DNA of 48,350 nucleotides from positions 1-48,350 of the forward strand of contig DVNY01000147.1 of the NCBI GenBank assembly GCA_018714085.1. Direction: 5' to 3'. Positions 8,742 to 17,898 of the stretch are shown piece after piece. Every line of letters starts with the position of its first letter. Position 1 is the stretch's first letter. Under the pieces are notes generated by a model, which was not told the DNA's origin, made no database searches, and saw only the letters and a list, made by a program, of their open reading frames with translations. Source of the DNA: Candidatus Caccomonas pullistercoris. Lineage in GTDB: Bacteria > Bacteroidota > Bacteroidia > Bacteroidales > Bacteroidaceae. A program made the position numbers and the translations under genes.

Positions 8742-8749
8742 CAAAGTTA
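8742..8749 (-). promoter_or_regulatory. -7 box of the 212-residue gene
   Basis: TAACTTTG on the minus strand lies about 30 nt before the ATG at 8711. I see no good TTTG at the usual -33 distance. Confidence 0.5.
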
Positions 8750-8764
8750 CTATTTTTTATGACA

Positions 8765-8891
8765 GGAATGGCCGTATGGCGACGCTTTTTGCCGTGACTA
8801 AGAAGATAAAGGCCGTTTGGGGCGATTGGGTATTCCTGTCACTGCGATAATAAAAAGCAACGCAGTGACAGAAAAACTCGTCACTGCGTCT
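8765..8891. repeat. Array of degenerate 21-nt intergenic repeats (copy F)
   Basis: Six units (five of 21 nt, one of 22) fill most of the gap between the 212-residue gene and the GT4 gene. Cores include TGACAGGAATGG, TATTCCTGTCACTGCG and CGCAGTGACAGAAAAAC. CTGTCACTGCG (8836-8846) and CGCAGTGACAG (8861-8871) form an 11-bp perfect inverted repeat. The array may continue, weakening, to about 8910. Confidence 0.75.
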
Positions 8892-8949
8892 GTGTCTTTC
8901 AGAAGCGTATTGCGGGAAGAGGGTGTACGCCGCGTCTCTTGCCGGCAGG

Positions 8950-10032
8950 TTATAGTTCGATGAATCGCGCGTATAGTTCTTCGATTTGAGCGAACGTGCG
9001 TGCCCAGGTGAAGCGTTTGGCGTTTTTCATACCGTCCTGAATGATGCTGTTTCTTGTCGGCGCATCGCGCAGTAAGGACAGGCAACGATGGATTTCTTCG
9101 ATTGAGGGTTCTTTGAGTAATAACGTCTTGTTGCCAATGATTTCCGGGATTGATGAGGAATTCGATGCAATCACAGGGCATCCTGCCTTTTGTGCTTCGA
9201 GCACTGGAATGCCAAACCCTTCGTATGAGGATGGGTAAAGCAGGCAGTAGGCGGAATTATATAGCTCGTTAAGTCGTTTGTTGGATACACGTCCGAGTTG
9301 GGTGAATTGTCCGGCTAACTGTTCGTTCAGCATGTTTGTTTCCTCTGGCGTAAGGGGATTGCCGACAATGACCAGTTTCAGCCCTGTGCCACGGAGTGCA
9401 TGTACGGCCAGCCCGAAGTTTTTGTAGCTGACGCGGCTACCGACGAATAAGACATAGGGGCTGTCCGTGTATGGCAGTGTCTCGGGGGACGGAGAAGACA
9501 AGCGGTTGTATTCTTTGGATACTCCGTTGTAGATGACGGTGACATTGTCCGGATTGATCTCGGGCATAAAGTGAAGCAGGTCTCTCTTTGTATGCTCGGA
9601 GACGCAGACGATGTGTGTGGCGTGCCGTATGGCGTTGTATTTCTGGTGGCTGTGCAGTCGGCGGACTATGCCGTGCATGAAATGTTCATACGTGAAATCG
9701 TGTACCGTTGTGATATTGATTGCTTTACGGTTAGTGCATGTCCGGTAGTACGATGAGTGGAATATGAATTCCTCCTTGCACGAGACGTCAGGGTTGATAT
9801 AACGTTGCAGCGGCATGAACACATGGTTCCGGTGAATAATTTGCCTTTCAGGCAGGTTCAGGTGTTTCCTGAAAAGGTTGCCTTCTGCGTGGCTGTATTC
9901 GAGAAAGCGTAGCCTCTCGTGCCATGCTGTGGACATAAAATGTTTGAGGAGTTCATACCATACTATTGAAATGCCTCCTGTCTTTTGTAGTGAGAATATG
10001 ATGTTGTCCAGGTATATGTTTCCCTGAGTCAT
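8950..10032 (-). CDS. Glycosyltransferase family 4 (GT-B fold)
   Basis: A 360-residue glycosyltransferase with a Rossmann-like N-terminal half (NIYLDNIIFSLQKTGGISIVWYELLKHF) and a GT1/GT4-type C-terminal half. The latter has SPYVLFVGSRVSYKNFGLAVHAL, then YEGFGIPVLEAQKAGCPVIASNSSSIPEI, whose Glu-x7-Glu pattern holds the donor sugar nucleotide. I start it at ATG 10032, not at the track start (10116), because the -7 box at 10083-10090 lies between them. It is a single-gene unit. The role is likely cell-surface glycan synthesis; the substrate is unknown. Confidence 0.88.
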   Translation of the reverse strand: MTQGNIYLDNIIFSLQKTGGISIVWYELLKHFMSTAWHERLRFLEYSHAEGNLFRKHLNLPERQIIHRNHVFMPLQRYINPDVSCKEEFIFHSSYYRTCTNRKAINITTVHDFTYEHFMHGIVRRLHSHQKYNAIRHATHIVCVSEHTKRDLLHFMPEINPDNVTVIYNGVSKEYNRLSSPSPETLPYTDSPYVLFVGSRVSYKNFGLAVHALRGTGLKLVIVGNPLTPEETNMLNEQLAGQFTQLGRVSNKRLNELYNSAYCLLYPSSYEGFGIPVLEAQKAGCPVIASNSSSIPEIIGNKTLLLKEPSIEEIHRCLSLLRDAPTRNSIIQDGMKNAKRFTWARTFAQIEELYARFIEL

Positions 10033-10082
10033 GTCTGTTGTCGTGATGGTGTTCCTTTTTCGTGTGTGAAAGTTCCTGCGAG

Positions 10083-10090
10083 CAAAGATA
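10083..10090 (-). promoter_or_regulatory. -7 box of the GT4 gene
   Basis: TATCTTTG on the minus strand, about 50 nt before ATG 10032. It fixes the start choice for this gene. The -33 box is unclear. Confidence 0.6.
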
Positions 10091-10281
10091 ATAAAAAAGC
10101 CTGCGACTATCCTCATCCTGCCTCACTTTCGTGTCGAAAAGTTCGTTTTTCCCCGAGCGGAGTGCCGGTTTCCGGATGGTGCTTATATATAATTAATGTG
10201 TAGTCCTGTTTTTCGCTCTTCCGGATACGGGTTGTCGGATTAAAATCGCAACGTTTTTTATGACTTGTAACAGAAATGCAG

Positions 10282-10289
10282 TATCTTTG
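10282..10289 (+). promoter_or_regulatory. -7 box of the phosphate transporter gene
   Basis: TATCTTTG on the plus strand, 27 nt before the ATG at 10317. Upstream is AT-rich, with no exact TTTG at 19-21 nt. The 10091-10281 gap otherwise holds nothing I can name. Confidence 0.6.
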
Positions 10290-10316
10290 CAACAAAATTG
10301 TTAAAGGGAATCTATT

Positions 10317-12548
10317 ATGGATTTTATTTACATGGGAATCTTGGGATTCCTTTTAGTGCTCGCCACATTTGACCTTTTTGTGGGTGTCGCCAATGACGCC
10401 GTGAATTTTCTAAGTCCCGCCGTCGGGGCCAGAGCAGCCAAGTTCCGTACTATTCTGATAGTCGCGGCTGTCGGTATTTTTGTCGGAGCTGCCACAAGCA
10501 GCGGCATGATGGATATAGCCCGTCATGGAATCCTGAATCCGGCTATGTACAGTTTCGAGCAGGTTATGTGCATCTTTTTAGCTGTCGCGGCTACCGATGT
10601 CGTCCTGCTCGATATTTTTAATATGCTTGGGATGCCGACTTCGACCACCGTCTCCATGGTGTTCGGGCTTCTAGGTGGTAGTACAGCTCTCGCAATGGTG
10701 AAGCTCGTCGAAGGCGGGCACACGTATGCAGAACTGATCAATACGGACAAGGCTCTTTCCGTCATTCTTGGTATCTTTCTTTCGGTGGCCATCGCTTTCG
10801 TGTTCGGTTATCTCGTGATGTGGATTTCCCGAATGATATTCACGTTTAATTACAAGCGGCATTTGCGTTGGACCATCGCCCTTTTCGGTGGCATTTCCAT
10901 TACTTCTATTATTTATTTCCTGCTTGTGAGCGGGATTGGTGAGGCACGTTTCATGACTCCTGTCGTCACTGAATGGATCAAAGGTAATCAGGCTTTCATC
11001 CTGTTGTGCTGTTTCGTGGTCTTCACAGTCTTGATGGAAATCCTGCACCTGTTCCGCGTAAACATTTTCAAGATTATCGTGCTTTTCGGCACATTCGCGC
11101 TTGCCATGGCCTTTGCCGGAAACGACCTTGTCAACTTTATCGGTGTGCCCTTGGCCGGACTTGAATCGTACGAGGACTACGTCGCTTCAGGCGGGGGAAA
11201 TCCTGCGACGCATATGATGGGAGCCTTGCTTCTCCCCTCGACGACAAGTCCGTGGTTCCTGATAGCGGCAGGTCTTATTATGACGGTTGCCATCTTCCGT
11301 TCTAAGAAGGCGCATAAGGTGATAGAGACCTCTGTCAATCTGGCCCGCCAAGATGAGGGTGATGAAGTTTTCAGCTCGTCGCGCATTGCGCGGCGCACCG
11401 TGCGCAATGTCTTGGCCGCGACGTCGGTCGTCGACAAATGTATCCCGCGTCGTGTCAAAACGTGGGTGAACAGTCGTTTCAACACCGAGGAAGCCGTCCT
11501 TCCGGAAGGCGTAGCCTTTGACCTCGTGCGTGCCTCCGTGAACCTTGTCCTTGGAGGCCTGCTTATTGTCGTGGGTACGTCGTTGCAACTTCCCCTTTCG
11601 ACCACTTACGTCGCTTTCATGGTGGCCATGGGTTCTTCTCTTGCCGACCGGGCATGGGGGCGCGAGACCGCCGTTTACCGTATTACGGGAGTGATTACAG
11701 TTATCGGTGGCTGGTTCGTGACAGCAGGTGCGGCGTTTATCGTCAGCTTTACGTTCAGTCTTCTTAATTACTTTGGCGGAATCATTGCCATGGTTGCTGT
11801 GATGGCGATAGTCGTCTTTGCGTTGGTGAACAATAACCGCAAGTTTAAGAAGAAGCAAGAAGAAGAGAGTGTGGATACCCTTTTCCGCAAACTTGTGCGT
11901 AGTCACGATAAAGCCGAGACTTGGCAGTTGCTCGCAGAGCACGTGCGTACCACACAGTCTGCCATGGCCGCATTTGCCGGCGAACAATATGGGCGCGTGG
12001 TCAACGGACTCCTCAACGACGACATAAAGACGCTGCGTCATGCCGCCGAGGCCGTTGACGATGAGAAGAACATGTGGAAGCGCTATCGTCGTAAGGAAAT
12101 CATCGGTATGCGCAAGATTGATTATTTGCAGGCTGTGGAGAAAAACACGTGGTTCCATTTGGGATGTAACAGCTCCACGCAAATTATCTACTGCCTCAAA
12201 CGTATGATTGAACCTTGTGTGGAGCATGTCGACAATAACTTTGCGCCGATGCCGCAGGCATATGCGGATGAATTGAAGCCTCTCTGTGACGACGTGATCA
12301 CCCTGTTCAACGAGGCTGCCAAGGCTATCCAAACCGGCGACTTCTCCGACGCCGACCGTATCCTTGTTGATGGAAACGCCTTGAAAGCGCGTTTGTCCCA
12401 GTTGCGCCACCAGCAGCAAGACCGCATCCAGCGTGAGGACAGCAACATCAAGGTCGCTCTGCTGTATCTCAGCACTTTGCAGGAAACGCAGGAACTCATC
12501 AGCGCTGTCCGCCACCTGCTTCGGGCGGCCCGTCGCTTCCAAGAATAA
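10317..12548 (+). CDS. Inorganic phosphate transporter, PiT family, with cytoplasmic C-terminal domain
   Basis: A 743-residue inner-membrane phosphate permease driven by an ion gradient. The PiT signature near the N-terminus reads GVANDAVNFLSPAVGARAAKF; the second half-repeat has the matching AGNDLVNFIGVPLAGLES, and LPLSTTYVAFMVAMGSSLADRAWG follows. Roughly a dozen hydrophobic segments fill residues 1-510. The remaining 230 residues are soluble and helical (from NNNRKFKKKQEEES) and resemble a PhoU-like bundle, possibly a built-in phosphate-signalling module; that is inference. The gene is a single unit closed by a strong hairpin terminator. The 459-residue antisense ORF across it is a shadow. 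Confidence 0.92.
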   Translation: MDFIYMGILGFLLVLATFDLFVGVANDAVNFLSPAVGARAAKFRTILIVAAVGIFVGAATSSGMMDIARHGILNPAMYSFEQVMCIFLAVAATDVVLLDIFNMLGMPTSTTVSMVFGLLGGSTALAMVKLVEGGHTYAELINTDKALSVILGIFLSVAIAFVFGYLVMWISRMIFTFNYKRHLRWTIALFGGISITSIIYFLLVSGIGEARFMTPVVTEWIKGNQAFILLCCFVVFTVLMEILHLFRVNIFKIIVLFGTFALAMAFAGNDLVNFIGVPLAGLESYEDYVASGGGNPATHMMGALLLPSTTSPWFLIAAGLIMTVAIFRSKKAHKVIETSVNLARQDEGDEVFSSSRIARRTVRNVLAATSVVDKCIPRRVKTWVNSRFNTEEAVLPEGVAFDLVRASVNLVLGGLLIVVGTSLQLPLSTTYVAFMVAMGSSLADRAWGRETAVYRITGVITVIGGWFVTAGAAFIVSFTFSLLNYFGGIIAMVAVMAIVVFALVNNNRKFKKKQEEESVDTLFRKLVRSHDKAETWQLLAEHVRTTQSAMAAFAGEQYGRVVNGLLNDDIKTLRHAAEAVDDEKNMWKRYRRKEIIGMRKIDYLQAVEKNTWFHLGCNSSTQIIYCLKRMIEPCVEHVDNNFAPMPQAYADELKPLCDDVITLFNEAAKAIQTGDFSDADRILVDGNALKARLSQLRHQQQDRIQREDSNIKVALLYLSTLQETQELISAVRHLLRAARRFQE

Positions 12549-12577
12549 TTCGTAGCTGGTTCGCAAAGCTCATATCG

Positions 12578-12630
12578 CTACAAAGAACCCCGGGAACGAG
12601 TGTTCAGCTTGTTCCCGGGGTTCTTTGTAG
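12578..12630. terminator. Long perfect hairpin, bidirectional terminator between pit and the rmlA operon
   Basis: CTACAAAGAACCCCGGGAAC (12578-12597) pairs over all 20 bases with 12611-12630, and the stem continues inwards with one wobble pair to a 7-nt loop. It lies between two convergent genes and would end both transcripts. No long T run follows on either side. Confidence 0.8.
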
Positions 12631-12722
12631 TCACAGAGGTCGTTTTTGAAAACTTGGGTGGTTTGTTGTCCGGCGAAACCGCTATTCTTGCACGCTTTTG
12701 TGCGGAGAAAAAGTTGCCCGGA

Positions 12723-14624
12723 TTATCTGAAGACTTTCTTCCCGTCGTAGATGAGGATTTCTCCTCTGCCGGTGCGGCCCTCCGCACGGCGACGGCCGTC
12801 GACGCCGTATATCCTGTTCTCCCTGTCTGTTTTTGTCGCAGGGCGGATCGCTGTTGCTGGCGAATGTTGCACCCTGACCGATGCGCCGGAATGCCCGGCT
12901 GACAGGTATGCACGGAAAGGAGTCAGGGCGCTCGATGCGTCGGCCATGACAAAGGCTGTCCCGCTTTCATTCAACAGATAGCAAGAACCTACGAGCGAAT
13001 CGACAGTGAAGTTGATGTAGTTGACGCGCAAGGGTGAAGCCGATGGCTTTTCCTGCGTGTCTACGTATGCATTTGTGGCCGGAATGCTGAGCGTGGCGTT
13101 TCCAGTGCCGACGTTTTCTGCCGTGCAGGTGAAGATGACGGGCGAGTTGGCTGCTATTTCGGTCGCGGGGGTAAATGCGATTGCGTGCCCGTCGAAGTTT
13201 TCGACCTTTTCGAATATGAATCCGGACGGCAACTCACTTACGTCGAACGGAAGGCTGAGTGTTTCCCATCCGCCGTCTGTGAACGCCTCGCGGCGGTAGG
13301 TGATGCCTTGGGCTGCGATGAAAGGATAGGGCGTATGGAACGGCGCGCGGTCCGTCAGGAGGATTGACGTCGTGGCTGTTCCTGTTCCGCCTTCCATGGC
13401 AATGACGTTTTCCCACCCGGCCGGAGCAAATCCCGTTTCGTCGTGGCGTATATATATTAATGTGTTCGGATTTTCTGGCGACAACGTGGCGGCTGTGTGG
13501 GGTAGTGAGATGTGCGACAGGTCGAGCGCCGTGAGTCCGTCGAGGGGCAGTGCTTCCAATGCGGTGGCGCTCCATGCGCCTGTAAGGACGGCTGTGCCCT
13601 GCGTGTCGGTGTGGAACTGAGGTTCAGGGCCTATGGCGCGGAACAGCATTGTGGCGAAACTGCTTTCTTGGAACTCGTCGGGGGTGCATAGTGCCGGCAC
13701 GGCTTTTTCATTGCTATTGTCGGCGCAGAGCACCAATGGGGGCGATGTCGTGTCGGCCGTAGCGATGAGCCCGTCTGTTATGCGCCACAAGGTGGCAGCG
13801 TCGTCCGACGTGCTGAGGAGGGCAAGCCGCCTGTCGATGGCGCCAAGCTGCGACCCGTCTTGCCCCACGAGGCGGAAACGGCCGTCGTCCTCGTATTTTA
13901 CGATCCATTGGGCGAAATTCCCGTCGGGCGTCAGTGTGTCGTTGGCCAAGCGGAAGCGGTCTGCATTGTCCATGGTGGCGAGGTCCGGCGTAACAGCCGT
14001 GAGACCGTCTCCGGTCGCCGCGCAGAGCGCGACGCAAGTCCGGTCGGCCGGCAGTTGTGCCTGTTCCGTTTCCAAGCGGTAGAGGTAGATTTTAGTCCGC
14101 GAGTCGGTGTAGCTGAACCGGCCGAAGTAGTGCGTGCCTGACCTGTCTGTGACGCTGACGCGCTGGTTGGGCGAACCGGTCGCCGTGAGCGTAAATGTCC
14201 CGTCGCCGTTTTCCGCGAACTGCCAGGCGTCCGGTCGGCTGTTTAGGGCGAAATTGTTGTTGCCCTCGGGAGCGAGATAGCCTTTCTCGCCCTTGATGGT
14301 CCAGCCTGTTACGGCCGGTTCTATCAGCCAGAAGTTGTCTGATGTCGACAGGGTATAGGCATCGCGCTGTTCGCCGGCGGCAGCCACGGTTTGCTTGCCT
14401 TCGTAGTTGACGGCGGGCGTCTGGCGCATCAGGTAGTGGCCGTCTGGGTCGCTGGCGCCGATGGCGTAGAATCCGGCGCGCGTCACGCCGGACAACGATG
14501 TCACCCTGACAAAACGGGCAGGCACTTCGGGCCACTCCTGCGCCTGCAAGGTGCAGGTCGAGAGCATGAACAGGCATGCGGAAAGCCAGCCTGACCGCTG
14601 CGGAAACGGTCCTGTTCGTCTCAT
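12723..14624 (-). CDS. Secreted protein of unknown function with a T9SS-like C-terminal segment
   Basis: A 633-residue predicted exported protein. The start at ATG 14624 gives an exact ATGA overlap with the rmlA stop and places a signal peptide at the N-terminus ([19 protein letters not shown]). The middle has repeated beta-rich segments such as [19 protein letters not shown] and [19 protein letters not shown] that recall beta-trefoil (ricin-type) folds, but I cannot assign a family. The C-terminus ([30 protein letters not shown]) resembles the 'VYDLxGRRV...GIYIxNGKKV' end of many Bacteroidales surface proteins, read as a type IX secretion-like sorting end. The link to dTDP-sugar synthesis is only positional. 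Confidence 0.75.
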   Translation of the reverse strand: MRRTGPFPQRSGWLSACLFMLSTCTLQAQEWPEVPARFVRVTSLSGVTRAGFYAIGASDPDGHYLMRQTPAVNYEGKQTVAAAGEQRDAYTLSTSDNFWLIEPAVTGWTIKGEKGYLAPEGNNNFALNSRPDAWQFAENGDGTFTLTATGSPNQRVSVTDRSGTHYFGRFSYTDSRTKIYLYRLETEQAQLPADRTCVALCAATGDGLTAVTPDLATMDNADRFRLANDTLTPDGNFAQWIVKYEDDGRFRLVGQDGSQLGAIDRRLALLSTSDDAATLWRITDGLIATADTTSPPLVLCADNSNEKAVPALCTPDEFQESSFATMLFRAIGPEPQFHTDTQGTAVLTGAWSATALEALPLDGLTALDLSHISLPHTAATLSPENPNTLIYIRHDETGFAPAGWENVIAMEGGTGTATTSILLTDRAPFHTPYPFIAAQGITYRREAFTDGGWETLSLPFDVSELPSGFIFEKVENFDGHAIAFTPATEIAANSPVIFTCTAENVGTGNATLSIPATNAYVDTQEKPSASPLRVNYINFTVDSLVGSCYLLNESGTAFVMADASSALTPFRAYLSAGHSGASVRVQHSPATAIRPATKTDRENRIYGVDGRRRAEGRTGRGEILIYDGKKVFR

Positions 14625-15514
14625 GCTTTCTGGCTGTCGGCCTCGTCGGCCAGTTTGAGCAAGTATTGTCCGTAATCGTTTTTCCGCATGGGCTGTGCCA
14701 CTTCGCGCAACCTGTCCGGGCTTATCCATCCTTGTTCGAGGGCGATTCCTTCGAGGCAGGCTACTTTCAGACCAGTGCGTTTCTCGATGACTTCGATAAA
14801 AGTCGACGCTTCGCTGAGGCTGTCGTGTGTGCCTGTGTCCAGCCAGGCGAAACCGCGGCCCAAGGTCTGCACTTTGAGTTCGCCGTCGGAAAGGAATTGT
14901 TGGTTGACCGACGTGATTTCCAGCTCACCCCGCGCAGAGGGACGTATGCCCTTGGCCACTTCCACCACTTTGTTTGGATAGAAATAAAGTCCCACTACGG
15001 CGTAGTTCGACTTCGGATGCTCGGGCTTCTCTTCTATGCTGACGCAGTTCCCTTCGGCGTCATATTCCACCACGCCGTAGCGCTCGGGGTCGTTGACGCG
15101 ATAGCCGAAGACCGTGGCTTTCCCGTTCTCTTCGGCGTCTGCCACCGACTGTTGGAGCATCCGGCTCAGACCGTTGCCGTGGAAAATGTTGTCGCCCAAG
15201 ACAAGGCAGACACAGTCGTCGCCGATGAAGTCCTCACCGATGAGGAAAGCCTGTGCCAGTCCGTCGGGCGAAGGCTGTTCGGCGTAGGAGAAGCTGACGC
15301 CATAGTCTGAGCCGTCACCAAGCAGGCGTTTGAACCCCGGGAGGTCCTGCGGGGTCGAGATGATGAGGATGTCGCGGATGCCTGCGAGCATCAGGACGGA
15401 TATGGGGTAGTAGACCATAGGTTTGTCGAAGATGGGGATGAGCTGTTTGCTTATTCCTTTGGTAATGGGGTAGAGGCGGGTTCCGCTGCCGCCGGCTAAG
15501 ACAATTCCTTTCAT
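14621..15514 (-). CDS. rmlA: Glucose-1-phosphate thymidylyltransferase
   Basis: A 297-residue enzyme that makes dTDP-glucose from dTTP and glucose 1-phosphate, the first step to dTDP-L-rhamnose and related surface sugars. The nucleotide-binding start is [18 protein letters not shown], with the conserved [35 protein letters not shown] and [13 protein letters not shown]. The start was moved from 15544 to 15514 because the -7 box lies at 15542-15549 and the enzyme family begins at MKGI. No rmlB, rmlC or rmlD is present here. The secreted protein gene overlaps its end by 4 nt. Confidence 0.97.
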   Translation of the reverse strand: MKGIVLAGGSGTRLYPITKGISKQLIPIFDKPMVYYPISVLMLAGIRDILIISTPQDLPGFKRLLGDGSDYGVSFSYAEQPSPDGLAQAFLIGEDFIGDDCVCLVLGDNIFHGNGLSRMLQQSVADAEENGKATVFGYRVNDPERYGVVEYDAEGNCVSIEEKPEHPKSNYAVVGLYFYPNKVVEVAKGIRPSARGELEITSVNQQFLSDGELKVQTLGRGFAWLDTGTHDSLSEASTFIEVIEKRTGLKVACLEGIALEQGWISPDRLREVAQPMRKNDYGQYLLKLADEADSQKA

Positions 15515-15541
15515 CGTGTGGAAATTTATAAAGTTACGGGA

Positions 15542-15549
15542 CAAAGATA
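15542..15549 (-). promoter_or_regulatory. -7 box of rmlA, at the edge of the 85-bp repeat
   Basis: TATCTTTG on the minus strand lies 27 nt before the rmlA ATG. Seven of its eight bases are the first bases of the 85-bp direct repeat, so the duplicated element abuts or supplies the promoter. The second copy carries TATCTTTC instead. Confidence 0.65.
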
Positions 15550-15712
15550 GTGCAAACGAGTGGAACGCACGCGGAAAAGCCGGAGGATTTTCCGCAGCGC
15601 ACTCCCGAGTGCCGCCTTATCTTATGGAAAGATAGTGCAAACGAGTGGAACGCACGCGGAAAAGCCGGAGGCTTTTCCGCAGCGCACTCCCGAGTGCCGC
15701 CTTATATGATGA
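15543..15712. repeat. Two tandem copies of an 85-bp element with internal hairpins
   Basis: Copies at 15543-15627 and 15628-15712 are nearly identical: one inner substitution and a few differences at the tail. Each begins AAAGATAGTGCAAACGAGTG. Each holds a stem, GCGGAAAAGCC with GGCTTTTCCGC (15656-15680 in copy 2, perfect; one mismatch at 15571-15595 in copy 1), followed by a GCACTC/GAGTGC hairpin. A third degenerate beginning (AAAGGCGGTGC) follows at 15713. ORFs across it are not convincing. Confidence 0.9.
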
Positions 15713-15753
15713 AAAGGCGGTGCGCTCGACCGAAACTCCTGGATGCCTTGATC

Positions 15754-15837
15754 GGATTACCCGGACGGCTGACAGAAAATCCCAGACGGCTGACAGAAAA
15801 ATCTGTCAGTGCGATAGGTTTTCCTGTCGTACTGACC
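15754..15837. repeat. Array of degenerate 21-nt intergenic repeats (copy B)
   Basis: Four exact 21-nt units in the divergent rmlA-nadE gap. The first two share GACGGCTGACAGAAAA across their junctions, the third combines both orientations (GACAGAAAAATCTGTC), and the fourth is inverted (GGTTTTCCTGTCG). It lies directly after the 85-bp element. Confidence 0.85.
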
Positions 15838-15881
15838 GTTCAAACAAGCCCCCTTTTATGTGATGCCTCATGACCGGGAGG

Positions 15882-15913
15882 TTTGTGGCAGTGGCAAAAA
15901 AAACGTAACTTTG
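15882..15913 (+). promoter_or_regulatory. Promoter of nadE
   Basis: TTTG (15882-15885), exactly 20 nt, then TAACTTTG (15906-15913) is a textbook Bacteroidota promoter, giving a leader of about 30 nt before the ATG at 15949. Confidence 0.85.
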
Positions 15914-15948
15914 TGGCGGAATAAAACAATCAGAAGACCGAAGAGCGT

Positions 15949-17886
15949 ATGAAGTACGGCTTTGTTAAAGTAGCGGCCGCTGTCCCGCACGTGCGGGTGG
16001 CCGACTGCAAATATAATACGGAACAGATTGAAAATCTGATGGCGCAGGCCGAGGGGCAGGGCGTTGAAGTGTTGTGCTTTCCGGAGTTAAGTGTGACAGC
16101 CTATACCTGTCAGGACTTGTTTCACCAGCAATTGCTACTTGAAGAGACTGAGGCAGCTTTGCTCAAACTGATGGCATTCAGCCATTCGCTGAACGTCGTG
16201 ACCATCGTGGGCGCCCCGTTGAGCCTGGACGGCACGTTGTTCAACTGCGCAGTAGTCATACACCGCGGGAAAATAGTCGGAGTAGTCCCGAAGACTTATT
16301 TGCCAGATTACAATGAATACTACGAGCAACGCTGGTTTGCTTCGGCTTCGGTGACCGGCGATGTCGTGTTGCGGTTCTGCGGGCAAAGCGTCCCGATGGG
16401 GGCTCACCTCCTTTTCGACACGGGCCACTGCACGTTCGGCGTTGAGATCTGCGAGGATCTTTGGGCGCCCATCCCTCCCAGTTCGCACCTGACCCTGCAT
16501 GGCGCGGAAGTGGTGTTCAACCTCAGTGCGAGCAATGAGGTCGTCGGCAAGAGCGCCTATACGCGCAGTCTTGTGGCCAGCCAAAGTGCGCGTAGCCTTT
16601 CGGGCTATGTCTATGCCGGTGCCGGCTTTGGCGAGAGTACGCAAGACTTGGTCTTCTCCGGTCGGGCCTACGTGGCTGAAAATGGCCGCATCATGGCCGA
16701 AGGCCAGCGTTTCAGGTTTGACGATCAGCTCGTGGTGAGCGAGATTGACGTGGAAAGCCTGCGCCATGAACGCCGGCACAACACCACGTTTGCCCACGCA
16801 AAGCAGTTGATGTGCCCGTCGCAGTCCTATCGTGTCGTGGAGTTGGAGCCAGTGAGCATTCCCGAAGAACGGCAACAGGGGCTGAGCCGGACCGTCAATC
16901 CGCGACCGTTTGTTCCCGAAGGTGCAGAGCTCGACGCCCGTTGTGAAGAAATCCTGAGCATACAGGCTACGGGACTGGCCCAGCGCGTTGCGCACACCAA
17001 GGCCAAAACGATAGTTGTCGGCATCAGCGGAGGCTTGGATTCGACACTCGCGCTCCTTGTCTGCGTGTACGCTTTCGACCGCTTGGGACGCGACCGCCGT
17101 GACATCGTCGGCGTCACGATGCCCGGGTTCGGCACGACGGGGCGGACGTATGCCAATGCGCTCAGCCTGATGCGCAGCTTGGGGGTGACGGTGCGCGAAA
17201 TCAGCATTAAGGCTGCCTGCTTGCAACACTTTGATGACCTCGGACACGACCCTGAAGTCCACGATGTGACTTACGAGAACAGCCAGGCGCGTGAGCGGAC
17301 ACAGGTTCTCATGGATGTGGCCAACCAGACGGGGGGCTTCGTCGTCGGAACAGGCGACCTGAGTGAGCTGGCGTTAGGTTGGGCCACCTACAACGGCGAC
17401 CACATGAGCATGTACGGCGTCAATGTGTCTGTGCCTAAGACGCTGGTGAAGCATCTTGTGCTTTGGGTGGCAAACAATGTGGCGGACGAAATGAGCCGCG
17501 CTACGCTGCTTGACATCGTGGCCACTCCGATCAGTCCGGAACTTATCCCGGCAGACAGTGAAGGGCACATCACGCAAAAGACCGAAGACCTCGTCGGTCC
17601 TTATGAACTGCACGACTTTTTCCTTTATTATTTCTTGCGCTACGGTTTCCGTCCGGCCAAAATCTATTATCTCGCCCGCCATGCTTTTGCCGGCACTTAC
17701 GACGACGAATGTATCAAAAAATGGCTGACAACGTTTTTCCGTCGTTTCTTCTCCCAACAATTCAAGCGCAGTTGCTTGCCCGATGGTCCCAAGGTGGGCA
17801 GTTGTTCGTTGAGTCCGCGTGGCGATTGGCGTATGCCGAGTGATGCGTCATCAGCGTTGTGGCTGGCTGAATGCGAGAACCTTTAA
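15949..17886 (+). CDS. nadE: Glutamine-dependent NAD+ synthetase
   Basis: A 645-residue two-domain enzyme that converts deamido-NAD to NAD using ammonia released from glutamine. The N-terminal carbon-nitrogen hydrolase domain shows its Glu-Lys-Cys triad in CFPELSVTAYTCQD, PKTYLPDYNEYYEQR and GVEICEDLWAP. The C-terminal ATP-pyrophosphatase domain starts near residue 355 with the P-loop GISGGLDSTLAL and contains GTGDLSELALGWATYNGDHMS. The length is that of the glutaminase-fused form. A BatD-like gene follows after 12 nt. Confidence 0.97.
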   Translation: MKYGFVKVAAAVPHVRVADCKYNTEQIENLMAQAEGQGVEVLCFPELSVTAYTCQDLFHQQLLLEETEAALLKLMAFSHSLNVVTIVGAPLSLDGTLFNCAVVIHRGKIVGVVPKTYLPDYNEYYEQRWFASASVTGDVVLRFCGQSVPMGAHLLFDTGHCTFGVEICEDLWAPIPPSSHLTLHGAEVVFNLSASNEVVGKSAYTRSLVASQSARSLSGYVYAGAGFGESTQDLVFSGRAYVAENGRIMAEGQRFRFDDQLVVSEIDVESLRHERRHNTTFAHAKQLMCPSQSYRVVELEPVSIPEERQQGLSRTVNPRPFVPEGAELDARCEEILSIQATGLAQRVAHTKAKTIVVGISGGLDSTLALLVCVYAFDRLGRDRRDIVGVTMPGFGTTGRTYANALSLMRSLGVTVREISIKAACLQHFDDLGHDPEVHDVTYENSQARERTQVLMDVANQTGGFVVGTGDLSELALGWATYNGDHMSMYGVNVSVPKTLVKHLVLWVANNVADEMSRATLLDIVATPISPELIPADSEGHITQKTEDLVGPYELHDFFLYYFLRYGFRPAKIYYLARHAFAGTYDDECIKKWLTTFFRRFFSQQFKRSCLPDGPKVGSCSLSPRGDWRMPSDASSALWLAECENL

Positions 17887-17898
17887 CGAAGGGCGGTC

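Noticed and set aside
8798-9181. 127-residue minus-strand ORF over the end of the GT4 gene
   Set aside because: It overlaps the GT4 gene in another frame and the repeat array, with no motifs.
11187-12566. 459-residue ORF antisense to the phosphate transporter
   Set aside because: The plus-strand frame has clear PiT motifs and membrane segments; the antisense reading has none and is a codon-bias shadow.
15550-15873. Repetitive plus-strand ORFs across the 85-bp and 21-nt repeats
   Set aside because: The peptide repeats only because the DNA repeats; there is no start signal and the frame is not conserved between repeat copies elsewhere.
16135-17262. 375-residue ORF antisense to nadE
   Set aside because: nadE motifs are complete in the plus frame; the antisense protein is His/Arg/Ala-rich with no family features.
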